From: an uncultured Eubacteriales bacterium
GTDB lineage: Bacteria > Bacillota > Clostridia > UMGS1810
NCBI GenBank assembly: GCA_900555295.1
Contig: USKN01000004.1
Location: forward strand, 1-31,951
DNA length: 31,951 nucleotides
Direction of reading: 5' to 3'
Part shown: one piece after another, positions 24,214 through 31,912 of the stretch
Layout: each line of letters opens with the position of its first letter
How positions within the stretch are numbered: position 1 is the first letter of the stretch
Notes under the pieces: generated by a model
What the model was told of the DNA's origin: nothing
Database searches by the model: none
The model's input: the letters and a program-made list of their open reading frames with translations, nothing else
Position numbers and translations under genes: made by a program

Positions 24214-26496
24214 ATGGCAGAAACAACGGGACTTGATTTTAAAATCAAGCAAATGGCAGACAGAATTAAAGAGTTAAGAGAAATTGAGGGTATCTCGATT
24301 GCGGAAATGGCAAAACTCACCGATGTATCGGAAGATGAGTATATTGCCTGCGAAAGGGGACTTCACGATTTAAGCTTTGCATTTATTTACAGATGCGCAT
24401 TGGCTTGCAAGGTAGACGTAACCGATATTATAGAGGGTGTAAGCCCCACGCTTAAATCGTATACCGTAACCCGAAAAGGCGAGGGTCAAAAAATTGAACA
24501 GGCGCACGGTATGACGTATTATAACCTTGCTTCGGCATTTAAAAAACGTATTGCCGAACCTCTTTATGTAGACCTTAAATACTCGGAGGAAGCCGAAAAA
24601 CGCGATATTGCGCTTACTACACATACGGGTCAGGAATGTGATATTGTGCTTGAGGGCAGTATGATTATTCAAATAGGCGCACATAAAGAGCTTTTGCATA
24701 AAGGCGACAGCGTTTATTACGACAGTTCAACCCCTCACGGTATGATAGCGGCGGGCGGCGAGGACTGTGTGTTTTACGCCATAGTTTTAAACCCCGAAAC
24801 AAAGCTTGAACAGGCGGCAAAAGAAATAGAAAATCCCAACGAAACAAAAACGCATCAGCCGTACAAGAGAATTTACCATAATTTTATTCATCCCAAAGAG
24901 GACGAACGCGGCGCGCTTATTTCGCTTAACTTTGAAAACGAAGATAAATTTAATTTTGCGTTTGATATTGTAGACGGTCTTGCACAGCGCAAACCCGAAA
25001 AAACCGCTATGGTATACGTATCAAACAGCAAGGAGGAAAAACGTTTTACATTTGCCGATATGAAACGCGAGTCGGCTCGGTGTGCAAACTATTTTAAATC
25101 GCTCGGTATTAAAAAGGGCGATAAGGTAATGCTTGTTTTAAAAAGACATTATCAATTTTGGTTTGCAATACTCGGATTGCATAAATTGGGCGCTATTGCC
25201 ATACCTGCAACCAATCTTTTGCAGGAACACGATTATACCTACCGTTTTAATGCGGCGCAGGTTTCGGCAATACTTTGTACGGCGGACGGCGACTGCGCGC
25301 ACCAAATAGATTTGGCGCAAAAAGACGCACCGTCGCTTAAAACAAAAATAATTGTAAACGGCACACGTGACGGATGGCACGATTTTAATTCGGAATATGC
25401 GCTGTTTTCCGAAAACTTTGAAAGAAGCAGCGACACACCCTGCGGCGACGATTTAATGCTTATGTTCTTTACATCGGGCACAACGGGATATCCCAAAATT
25501 GCGGCGCACAGCTTTAAATATCCGCTTGGTCATTTTATAACCGCAAATTATTGGCATTGTGTAAACCCCGACGGACTGCATCTTACAATATCAGATACGG
25601 GCTGGGCAAAAGCTCTTTGGGGCAAGCTTTACGGTCAGTGGCTGTGCGAGGCGGCGGTGTTTGTATACGACTTTGACAGATTTCACGCATCAGACATTTT
25701 GCCTATGTTTGCAAAATATAATATAACAACATTTTGCGCACCGCCGACTATGTACAGAATGCTTATAAAAGAAGATTTAACAAAATACGATATGTCGTCG
25801 GTTGAGCACGCAACAATTGCAGGTGAAGCACTCAACCCCGAAGTATTCCGCCAGCTTGAAAAATTAACGGGACTTCAGGTTATGGAAGGTTTCGGTCAGT
25901 CTGAAACAACTCTTGTAATAGGTAACCTTTTCGGAGGTACACATAAAATAGGCTCAATGGGTAAACCCGTTCCGCTGTATGACGTTGATTTGGTAGATCC
26001 CGACGGAAACAGCGTTGACGTGGGCGAAAGCGGCGAAATTGTTATACGTACCGACAAAAAAACACCTTGCGGTTTGTTTACGGGTTATTATCTCGATGAG
26101 GAAAAAACAAACGAGGCTTGGCACGACGGTATGTACCATACGGGCGACGTTGCCTGGCGTGATGAGGACGGTTTTTATTGGTATGTGGGCAGAATTGACG
26201 ACGTTATTAAATCGAGCGGCTATCGCATAGGACCTTTTGAAATAGAAAACGTAATAATGGAACTTCCCTATGTTCTCGAATGCGGTGTATCCGCCGCACC
26301 CGATGAGGTAAGGGGTCAGGTGGTTAAAGCAAGTATTGTGCTTACAAAAGGCACTAAAGGTACAGATGAGTTAAAAGCCGAAATACAGGATTACGTTAAA
26401 AAGAATACGGCACCTTACAAATATCCGCGTATAGTTGAGTTTAAAGACGAACTTCCAAAAACAACAAGCGGTAAAATAATACGAAACAAACTTTAA
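24214..26496 (+). CDS. XRE-HTH/cupin/acyl-CoA ligase fusion, paralogue 2 (predicted isobutyrate-type)
   Basis: A 760-residue paralogue of the preceding fusion with the same architecture: HTH (about 13-77), cupin (about 130-195, with TTHTGQECDIVLEGSM and GDSVYYDSSTPHG) and ligase with TSGTTGYPK (420-428), GFGQSETT (559-566), YHTGD (641-645) and the C-terminal TSGK (K754). I start it at 24214, after AGGAGGT (24200-24206). An in-frame ATG at 24166 and a TTG at 24148 lie on or in the T-box terminator. Residues 656-714 are identical to 651-709 of paralogue 1. It is 22 bp upstream of the P-loop gene and leads the VOR operon. Val-type T-box control suggests isobutyrate as substrate, making isobutyryl-CoA, the direct partner of a VOR enzyme; this is inferred. 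Confidence 0.88.
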   Translation: MAETTGLDFKIKQMADRIKELREIEGISIAEMAKLTDVSEDEYIACERGLHDLSFAFIYRCALACKVDVTDIIEGVSPTLKSYTVTRKGEGQKIEQAHGMTYYNLASAFKKRIAEPLYVDLKYSEEAEKRDIALTTHTGQECDIVLEGSMIIQIGAHKELLHKGDSVYYDSSTPHGMIAAGGEDCVFYAIVLNPETKLEQAAKEIENPNETKTHQPYKRIYHNFIHPKEDERGALISLNFENEDKFNFAFDIVDGLAQRKPEKTAMVYVSNSKEEKRFTFADMKRESARCANYFKSLGIKKGDKVMLVLKRHYQFWFAILGLHKLGAIAIPATNLLQEHDYTYRFNAAQVSAILCTADGDCAHQIDLAQKDAPSLKTKIIVNGTRDGWHDFNSEYALFSENFERSSDTPCGDDLMLMFFTSGTTGYPKIAAHSFKYPLGHFITANYWHCVNPDGLHLTISDTGWAKALWGKLYGQWLCEAAVFVYDFDRFHASDILPMFAKYNITTFCAPPTMYRMLIKEDLTKYDMSSVEHATIAGEALNPEVFRQLEKLTGLQVMEGFGQSETTLVIGNLFGGTHKIGSMGKPVPLYDVDLVDPDGNSVDVGESGEIVIRTDKKTPCGLFTGYYLDEEKTNEAWHDGMYHTGDVAWRDEDGFYWYVGRIDDVIKSSGYRIGPFEIENVIMELPYVLECGVSAAPDEVRGQVVKASIVLTKGTKGTDELKAEIQDYVKKNTAPYKYPRIVEFKDELPKTTSGKIIRNKL

Positions 26497-26518
26497 TAAA
26501 ACGGAGGTACGAAAATAT

Positions 26519-27175
26519 ATGGAGCCTAAAAGAATAACACTTCTTGCCGGGCATTACGGCAGCGGCAAAACCAACATTGCGGTAAATTACGCTATGGCGC
26601 TTAAAAGGCAGGGTCATAATGTAACAATTGCCGACCTTGATATAGTAAATCCGTATTTTCGCACCAAAGACAGCGAAAGAGAATTAAACGACGCGGGAAT
26701 TAACCTTGTATGCTCGGTATACGCAAATACAAACCTCGATACCCCGGCACTTCCAAAGGAGGTTTACCCCGCAATAGCGGACAGGGACACGTATCTTGTA
26801 ATGGATATAGGCGGTGACGACAGGGGTGCGCTTGCACTCGGCAGGTTTACCCCGTCAATTTTACAAGAGAATAATTACGAAATGGTTTTTGTGGCAAATT
26901 TTTACCGTCCGCTAACCAAAAATGCCGAGGAGGCACTTGAGGTAATGCGCGAAATTGAGCAGGCAGGCGGAATAAAATTTACCTGCATTGTAAACAACTC
27001 CAATTTAGGTGCGCAAACAACAAAAGAATGTGTGGAGTCTACATTCGGCGAAGCACAAAGGCTGTCGGATTTAAGCGGTTTGCCTGTGGCGGCTGTTACG
27101 GCAGATGAGAGTATTGCACAAAAAATAGATTTTGAAAATGTAATTTCACTTAAATTGCAAAAACATATAGTATAG
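26519..27175 (+). CDS. P-loop NTPase of unknown function in the VOR operon
   Basis: A 218-residue ATP-binding protein with Walker A GHYGSGKT at 11-18 and a MinD/CobQ-like continuation: IADLDIVNPYFRTKD (about 38-52), and VMDIGGDDRGALALG (about 94-108), which looks like a Walker B region. It lacks the deviant KGGxGKT of true ParA/MinD proteins. The family occurs in anaerobes, but I know of no tested function. Its place between an acyl-CoA ligase and the ferredoxin and catalytic subunits of a 2-oxoacid oxidoreductase suggests a role in maturing or regulating that complex (for example Fe-S delivery), which is speculative. ACGGAGGT precedes the ATG. Confidence 0.75.
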   Translation: MEPKRITLLAGHYGSGKTNIAVNYAMALKRQGHNVTIADLDIVNPYFRTKDSERELNDAGINLVCSVYANTNLDTPALPKEVYPAIADRDTYLVMDIGGDDRGALALGRFTPSILQENNYEMVFVANFYRPLTKNAEEALEVMREIEQAGGIKFTCIVNNSNLGAQTTKECVESTFGEAQRLSDLSGLPVAAVTADESIAQKIDFENVISLKLQKHIV

Positions 27176-27213
27176 GAATATTAGCCTAAAATAAAAAGAA
27201 AAGAGGTATAATT

Positions 27214-27420
27214 ATGGCAAAGCTTACGTTTGAAACAGACCTGTGCAAGGGCTGCGGACTGTGCGTTGATGCCTGTCCGAAAAAAATACTTACATTATCG
27301 AAAGATAAAATCAATCTAAAAGGACATTCTCCCGTTGAAATTACGGATCAGAGTGCGTGCATCGGTTGTGCGTTTTGCGCAACAATGTGTCCCGACTGCA
27401 TTATAACGGTAGAAAGGTAG
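27214..27420 (+). CDS. vorD: 2[4Fe-4S] ferredoxin, delta subunit of 2-oxoacid oxidoreductase
   Basis: A 68-residue ferredoxin-type protein with two complete cluster motifs: C11, C14, C17, C21 (CKGCGLCVDACP) and C49, C52, C55, C59 (CIGCAFCATMCP). It carries electrons between ferredoxin in the cell and the TPP-bound intermediate of the oxidoreductase. It starts after AAGAGG and ends 10 bp before the alpha-subunit gene, the standard order for four-subunit VOR/KOR enzymes. Confidence 0.92.
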   Translation: MAKLTFETDLCKGCGLCVDACPKKILTLSKDKINLKGHSPVEITDQSACIGCAFCATMCPDCIITVER

Positions 27421-27430
27421 TGTGATAATT

Positions 27431-28495
27431 ATGGCAGATAAAGTATTGATGAAAGGAAACGAAGCAATAGCCGAGGCAGCCATTAAAGCAGGCTGCAGAC
27501 ATTATTTCGGCTATCCCATTACACCGCAGACCGAAATTGCCGCATATATGGCAAAGAAAATGCCCAAAATAGGCGGAACATTTCTTCAGGCGGAAAGCGA
27601 AATTGCCGCAATTAATATGGTATACGGCGTTTCGTCGGCAGGCAAAAGAGTTATGACAAGCTCATCGAGCCCCGGAATATCGCTTAAAAGCGAGGGACTG
27701 TCATATATGGCGGGAAGCGACCTGCCGGCATTGGTTGTAAACGTAGAGCGCGGAGGCCCCGGCCTTGGCGGTATTCAACCGTCGCAAAGCGACTATTTTC
27801 AGGCAACAAAAGGCGGCGGCCACGGCGATTTTCGTATGATAGTGCTTGCGCCGTCATCGGTACAGGAAATGGCAGACCTTACAATTAAAGGTTTTGAACT
27901 TGCCGACAAATACAGAATGACATCTATGATTTTGGCAGACGGCACAATGGGTCAAATGATGGAACCTGTTGAACTTGGCGACGATACCGAAATTAAAACA
28001 TTTGATAAACCCTGGGCGGTTACGGGAACCGAAATGAAAAGGGAACACAATATTATAAACTCTCTTTCGCTTGTACCCGACGAACTTGAACAGCTTAACT
28101 TTGCAAGATACGAAAAATACAAAACAATAGAACAAAACGAAACAATGTATGAAGAATTTATGACAGACGACGCCGATATTTGTATTGTTGCATTCGGTAT
28201 AGCGGCAAGAGTTTCGCAAAACGCAATTGTTGAAGCAAGAAAACAGGGAATTAAAGCCGGTATGATAAGACCTGTTACACTTTGGCCGTTCCCATCGGAG
28301 CCTATATTAAAAATGGCGGATAAAGCAAAATGCTTTATTTCGGTTGAGCTTAATATGGGTCAAATGATAGAAGATATTAAGCTTGCCGAACAATGCAAAA
28401 AACCTGTTTATCTTTGCAACCGTGCAGGCGGTATGATACCGTCGCCCGAACAGGTTCTTGAAGCCATAAAAAAAGCGAACGGAGGTAATGAATAA
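27431..28495 (+). CDS. vorB: 2-oxoisovalerate:ferredoxin oxidoreductase alpha subunit (VorB type)
   Basis: A 354-residue alpha subunit starting MADKVLMKGNEAIAEAAI, the standard opening of VorB proteins, with GYPITPQTEIA (about 24-34) and the 'SSSSPGISLKSEG' and 'VERGGPGLGGIQPSQSDY' segments that shape the active site. With the TPP and gamma subunits it interconverts a branched 2-oxo acid plus CoA and acyl-CoA plus CO2, using ferredoxin; the reaction is reversible. The ATG at 27431 was chosen by family likeness. An in-frame GTG at 27422 has better spacing from AAAGG (27412-27416) and would add three residues. Its stop overlaps the next start by one base. VOR rather than KOR is favoured by sequence type and by the Val T-box, but the exact substrate is unproven. 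Confidence 0.88.
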   Translation: MADKVLMKGNEAIAEAAIKAGCRHYFGYPITPQTEIAAYMAKKMPKIGGTFLQAESEIAAINMVYGVSSAGKRVMTSSSSPGISLKSEGLSYMAGSDLPALVVNVERGGPGLGGIQPSQSDYFQATKGGGHGDFRMIVLAPSSVQEMADLTIKGFELADKYRMTSMILADGTMGQMMEPVELGDDTEIKTFDKPWAVTGTEMKREHNIINSLSLVPDELEQLNFARYEKYKTIEQNETMYEEFMTDDADICIVAFGIAARVSQNAIVEARKQGIKAGMIRPVTLWPFPSEPILKMADKAKCFISVELNMGQMIEDIKLAEQCKKPVYLCNRAGGMIPSPEQVLEAIKKANGGNE

Positions 28496-29244
28496 TGGAA
28501 ACAGTATTTAAAAAACCGCACTCACTTACAGACACGCCTCTTCATTATTGCCCCGGCTGTACACACGGTATTATTCACCGCCTTGTTGCCGAAGCAATTG
28601 ACGAACTCAATATTGAAGGCAGCACAATAGGTGTAGCTCCCGTAGGATGTGCCGTTATGGCATACAATTATTTTAAATGCGATATGGTTGAGGCGGCTCA
28701 CGGCAGAGCGCCCGCAGTTGCAACAGGTATTAAAAGAGCCGACCCGTCAAAAGTGGTATTTACATATCAGGGCGACGGAGATTTGGCGTCTATCGGTATG
28801 GCGGAAACGGTTCACGCCGCAACCCGTAACGAAAATATTACCGTTATATTTGTAAACAACGCAATTTACGGTATGACGGGCGGACAGATGGCTCCCACAT
28901 CGCTCCCCGGTCAGATTACGCAAACATCGCCCTACGGCAGAGATGTAAACCTTTGCGGATATCCCATAAGAATATGCGAACTTCTTTCAACTTTGGACGG
29001 TTCGGAATATCTTGAAAGAGTTGCCGTAAACAATGTAAAAAATATAAAAAGAGCCAAAGCGGCTATTAAAAAAGCGTTTGAAAACCAAATAAACAACAAA
29101 GGTTTTTCGCTTATAGAGGTTGTATCGAGCTGCCCTACCAATTGGGGACTTACACCGCAAAAAGCGCTTGAATGGATAGACGAAAAAATGATACCGTACT
29201 ATCCGCTCGGAGTATATAAAGACAGAAGCAAGGAGGCTGAATAA
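28495..29244 (+). CDS. vorA: 2-oxoacid:ferredoxin oxidoreductase beta (TPP-binding) subunit
   Basis: A 249-residue thiamine-diphosphate subunit. HYCPGCTHGIIHRL (17-30) is the conserved N-terminal block, and the TPP/Mg motif is GDGDLASIG (93-101) followed by NNAIYGMTGGQ (121-131). The length is that of the two-domain beta subunits, which lack a fused ferredoxin domain. Its start overlaps the alpha-subunit stop by one base, and the gamma-subunit gene begins two bases after its stop, so expression is tightly coupled. Confidence 0.92.
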   Translation: METVFKKPHSLTDTPLHYCPGCTHGIIHRLVAEAIDELNIEGSTIGVAPVGCAVMAYNYFKCDMVEAAHGRAPAVATGIKRADPSKVVFTYQGDGDLASIGMAETVHAATRNENITVIFVNNAIYGMTGGQMAPTSLPGQITQTSPYGRDVNLCGYPIRICELLSTLDGSEYLERVAVNNVKNIKRAKAAIKKAFENQINNKGFSLIEVVSSCPTNWGLTPQKALEWIDEKMIPYYPLGVYKDRSKEAE

Positions 29245-29245
29245 T

Positions 29246-29779
29246 ATGAACACAGGTATTGTAATTGCCGGTTTCGGCGGACAGGGTGTTTTGTTTGCAG
29301 GTAAATTTTTGGCATACACCGGTCTTATAGAAGACCGCAAAGTAAGCTGGCTTCCGTCATACGGCCCCGAAATGCGCGGCGGTACGGCAAACTGTTCGGT
29401 AATATTGAGCGACTCTCCCGTAGGCTCGCCCATAGTATCTAACCCGGATATTTTGTTTGCAATGAACAAGCCCTCGCTTGAAAAATACGAAAACAAGGCA
29501 AAAGAAGGCGCCGTAATAATTGTTGACTCAACTTTGATTGATAAAAAGGTAGAGCGCACCGATGTAAAAACATTCTATATTCCCGCAACTCAAATGGCAA
29601 AGGATATAGGCGCACCCACGTTGGCAAATATGATAATGGTGGGTAAAATGATTAAAGAAACACAAATTGTGTCTATAGATAATATTCCTGCAGGTCTTAA
29701 AAAAGTAATACCGGCTCGCAAAGCCGATATGCTCGATATTAACCTTAAGGCGGTTAAAGCGGGATACGATTATCAATAA
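29246..29779 (+). CDS. vorC: 2-oxoacid:ferredoxin oxidoreductase gamma subunit
   Basis: A 177-residue gamma (CoA-side) subunit. It starts IVIAGFGGQGVLFAGK and contains WLPSYGPEMRGGTANCSV (about 36-53), both invariant family blocks. It completes the alpha, beta, gamma and delta set in this operon. A GGAGG site lies in the end of the beta-subunit gene. A strong terminator follows, so the Val-controlled unit probably runs from T-box 2 to about 29.84 kb. Confidence 0.93.
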   Translation: MNTGIVIAGFGGQGVLFAGKFLAYTGLIEDRKVSWLPSYGPEMRGGTANCSVILSDSPVGSPIVSNPDILFAMNKPSLEKYENKAKEGAVIIVDSTLIDKKVERTDVKTFYIPATQMAKDIGAPTLANMIMVGKMIKETQIVSIDNIPAGLKKVIPARKADMLDINLKAVKAGYDYQ

Positions 29780-29801
29780 AATACGTATGTTACATAACAA
29801 T

Positions 29802-29840
29802 GCGGCAATAAGATTATTAAACCTTATTGCCGCGTTTTGT
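29802..29840 (+). terminator. Intrinsic terminator of the VOR operon
   Basis: GCGGCAATAAG (29802-29812) pairs perfectly with CTTATTGCCGC (29823-29833) and is followed by GTTTTGT. It lies 23 bp after the gamma-subunit stop codon. Confidence 0.85.
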
Positions 29841-29956
29841 ATATTGCCGATTTTTAGTATACCATATATCTATTCAAAAAACAATGCAAATTTTATATAA
29901 ACATCAAAAAATAAAAAACCATAAAAATAACATACGATTTTTGGCATAAATCCTCC

Positions 29957-29985
29957 TTGACATTTTTTTTGTCAAAGGGTATAAT
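29957..29985 (+). promoter_or_regulatory. Consensus promoter of glnA with a palindrome over the -35
   Basis: TTGACA (29957-29962), 17 bases and TATAAT (29980-29985) form a perfect sigma-A promoter. The -35 is also the left half of an inverted repeat, TTGACA-N7-TGTCAA (29957-29975), with an all-T centre. It is a possible operator. It does not match the GlnR/TnrA consensus TGTNA-N7-TNACA. The leader is about 38 nt, with GGGAGG before the ATG. Confidence 0.75.
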
Positions 29986-30030
29986 ATAGTAGTATTATTT
30001 TGTCCGAAATTATAGACAGGGAGGAACATT

Positions 30031-31227
30031 ATGTATACTTATGATGAGGTAATGACTTTTGTTGAGGAGGAAGATGTAAAATTTATACGTCTTGCTTTTT
30101 GTGATGTAAACGGAAAACAAAAAAACATATCGATAATGCCGCACGAGCTTAAAAAAGCATTCAACGACGGAATATCTTTTGACGCGTCCGCTATAGACGG
30201 TTTTGGCGATGAGGTAAAATCCGATTTGTTTTTGCATCCCGATTCGTCCACTCTTTCAATATTGCCCTGGCGCCCGTCGCAAGGCCGTGTTGTGCGTATG
30301 TTTTGCGATATAAAACACCCCGACGGAACACCGTTTGAAAAAGACGGCAGACTTATATTAAAAAAGGCCGTAAATGAGGCGGCAAATATGGGAATAACCT
30401 GTAATTTCGGAGCAGAGGTTGAATTTTATCTTTTTAAAACCGATGAAAACGGCAACAAGATTAGCGAGCCGTTTGACGACGCAGGATATCTTGATATTGC
30501 GCCTGACGATAAAGGCGAAAACGTTCGCCGCGAAATATGCCTTACATTGCTTGATATGGGCATTATACCCGAATCGTCGCACCACGAGGAAGGTCCCGGA
30601 CAAAACGAAATAGATTTTAAACATTCCGACGCACTTTGCTCTGCCGATAATGTTGTTACTTTAAAAAGCGTTGTAAAAACAATAGCAATGCGCAACGGTT
30701 TATGCGCCGATTTTTCGCCGAAACCGCTTGAAGATAACAGCGGAAACGGTATGCATATAAATATTTCAATAAAAACCGATAACGGCAAAAACGTAAACGA
30801 CAGCTTTATGGCAGGTATTTTGGAACATATTTTTGAAATAACGGCTTTTTTAAATCCGTCAAAAGATTCGTACGACAGACTCGGCGAAAAAAAGGCGCCA
30901 AAATATATTACCTGGTCACCCCAAAACCGTTCGCAGCTTATACGTATACCGGCGGCAACCGAAGAAAACAAACGTATAGAATTGCGTTCGCCCGATCCGA
31001 CGGCAAACCCGTATATTGCATATGCGCTTTTAATATATGCGGGTCTTGACGGCGTAAAAAGAGGTCTTAAAGCGCCGGATGCAACCAATATTAATTTGTA
31101 CACGGCAGATGAGTCAATAACATCTTGTCTTGAAAGACTGCCCGAAACGCTTGACGAGGCAAAAAGGGCGGCACTTGGCAGTAAATTTGTAAAGGATATT
31201 CTCCCGCGTGAGTTTTTAAATAATTAA
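30031..31227 (+). CDS. glnA: Glutamine synthetase, type I (short form)
   Basis: A 398-residue GSI enzyme that joins ammonia to glutamate with ATP. The beta-grasp N-domain includes the DVNGKQKNI segment. Catalytic landmarks are GAEVEFYLF (127-135), GPGQNEIDF (178-186), GNGMHINISI (238-247), NRSQLIRIP (299-307) and the RIELRSPDPTANPY block after 325. It is about 45 residues shorter than the common GSI (about 440), mostly at the C-terminus, where the usual helical tail after the LYxLxxxE region is cut down to KDILPREFLNN. No adenylylation-site tyrosine motif is visible. It is followed after 33 bp by an ANTAR regulator, an arrangement known for clostridial glnA. Confidence 0.92.
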   Translation: MYTYDEVMTFVEEEDVKFIRLAFCDVNGKQKNISIMPHELKKAFNDGISFDASAIDGFGDEVKSDLFLHPDSSTLSILPWRPSQGRVVRMFCDIKHPDGTPFEKDGRLILKKAVNEAANMGITCNFGAEVEFYLFKTDENGNKISEPFDDAGYLDIAPDDKGENVRREICLTLLDMGIIPESSHHEEGPGQNEIDFKHSDALCSADNVVTLKSVVKTIAMRNGLCADFSPKPLEDNSGNGMHINISIKTDNGKNVNDSFMAGILEHIFEITAFLNPSKDSYDRLGEKKAPKYITWSPQNRSQLIRIPAATEENKRIELRSPDPTANPYIAYALLIYAGLDGVKRGLKAPDATNINLYTADESITSCLERLPETLDEAKRAALGSKFVKDILPREFLNN

Positions 31228-31260
31228 TTTTAATTACTTGAGCATAAGGGGGGAAAATAT

Positions 31261-31849
31261 TTGTTTGCCGAAAGAAATTTAAACAGCGTTTTGATTGTTT
31301 CATCAACCGATAAATCAGCAGATTATCTTGCAGGTGTGCTTCCGACCGACAAATTTTCACCTGTTGTTACGGTTAAAAATGCCGGGGAGGCAAAGCGTAA
31401 GCTTGTTGATAACGTATTTGATATTGTAATTATAAATTCACCGCTTTCAGATGAATTCGGAGTTCAGCTTGCAATAGATTTATCCGTACCCGGAACATCG
31501 GGTATACTTGTTCTTGTTAAAAGCGAAGTTTTTGAACAGGTATCGTTTAAAGTGGAGGATTACGGTGTGCTCACCGTTGCCAAACCCACAAACAGGCAGG
31601 TTATTACACAAACGGTTAATTTACTTGCCGCAACGCGCCGCCGAATGAAAGCGCTTGAAAATAAGGCACTTACGCTTGAGGCCAAAATGGCTGAAATACG
31701 TCTTGTAAACCGTGCAAAAATTGTTAATGCGCGAACTTAAAATGACGGAGCCGGAGGCGCACAGATTTATAGAAAAATCGGCTATGGATATGTGCATTAA
31801 AAAAGGCGAGGTTGCAAAGAATATATTGACTACATACGATACGCAGTAA
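31261..31849 (+). pseudogene. ANTAR-domain response regulator, frameshifted near the C-terminus
   Basis: The gene starts with TTG at 31261, seven bases after AAGGGGGG. Residues 1-120 form a receiver-like domain (SVLIVSSTDKSADYL, FDIVIINSPLSDEFG), and a coiled linker leads to an ANTAR RNA-binding domain that should prevent transcription termination. The open frame ends at 31740. One frame over, MRELKMTEPEAHRFIEKSA and DMCIKKGEVAKNIL continue the ANTAR domain to the stop at 31849. Reading four A instead of five at 31716-31720 restores AKLLMRELKM. So a single-base expansion in an A run breaks the gene, either truly or by sequence error. Clostridial glnA genes are known to sit beside such antiterminator-type regulators. 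Confidence 0.85.
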
Positions 31850-31912
31850 AATATTAAATTTATAAAAATTTAAGTAATGCAAATTACATTTATACGTAAA
31901 GGAGAAAATAAA

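Noticed and set aside
21485..29779. Reading the ligase-VOR locus as an amino-acid fermentation (Stickland oxidation) operon
   Set aside because: Possible in principle because the enzymes are reversible, but induction by uncharged tRNA would switch on breakdown during starvation for the same amino acid. I kept it as the main alternative to test.
29957..29975. GlnR/TnrA operator
   Set aside because: The half-sites are in the wrong arrangement: TGACA-N7-TGTCA instead of TGTNA-N7-TNACA.
30426..31103. Long minus-strand open frames opposite glnA, and similar ones opposite the ABC ATPase (9914-10555) and the epimerase (1345-1983)
   Set aside because: They mirror well-conserved plus-strand genes, have no ribosome sites and show no recognisable protein features.
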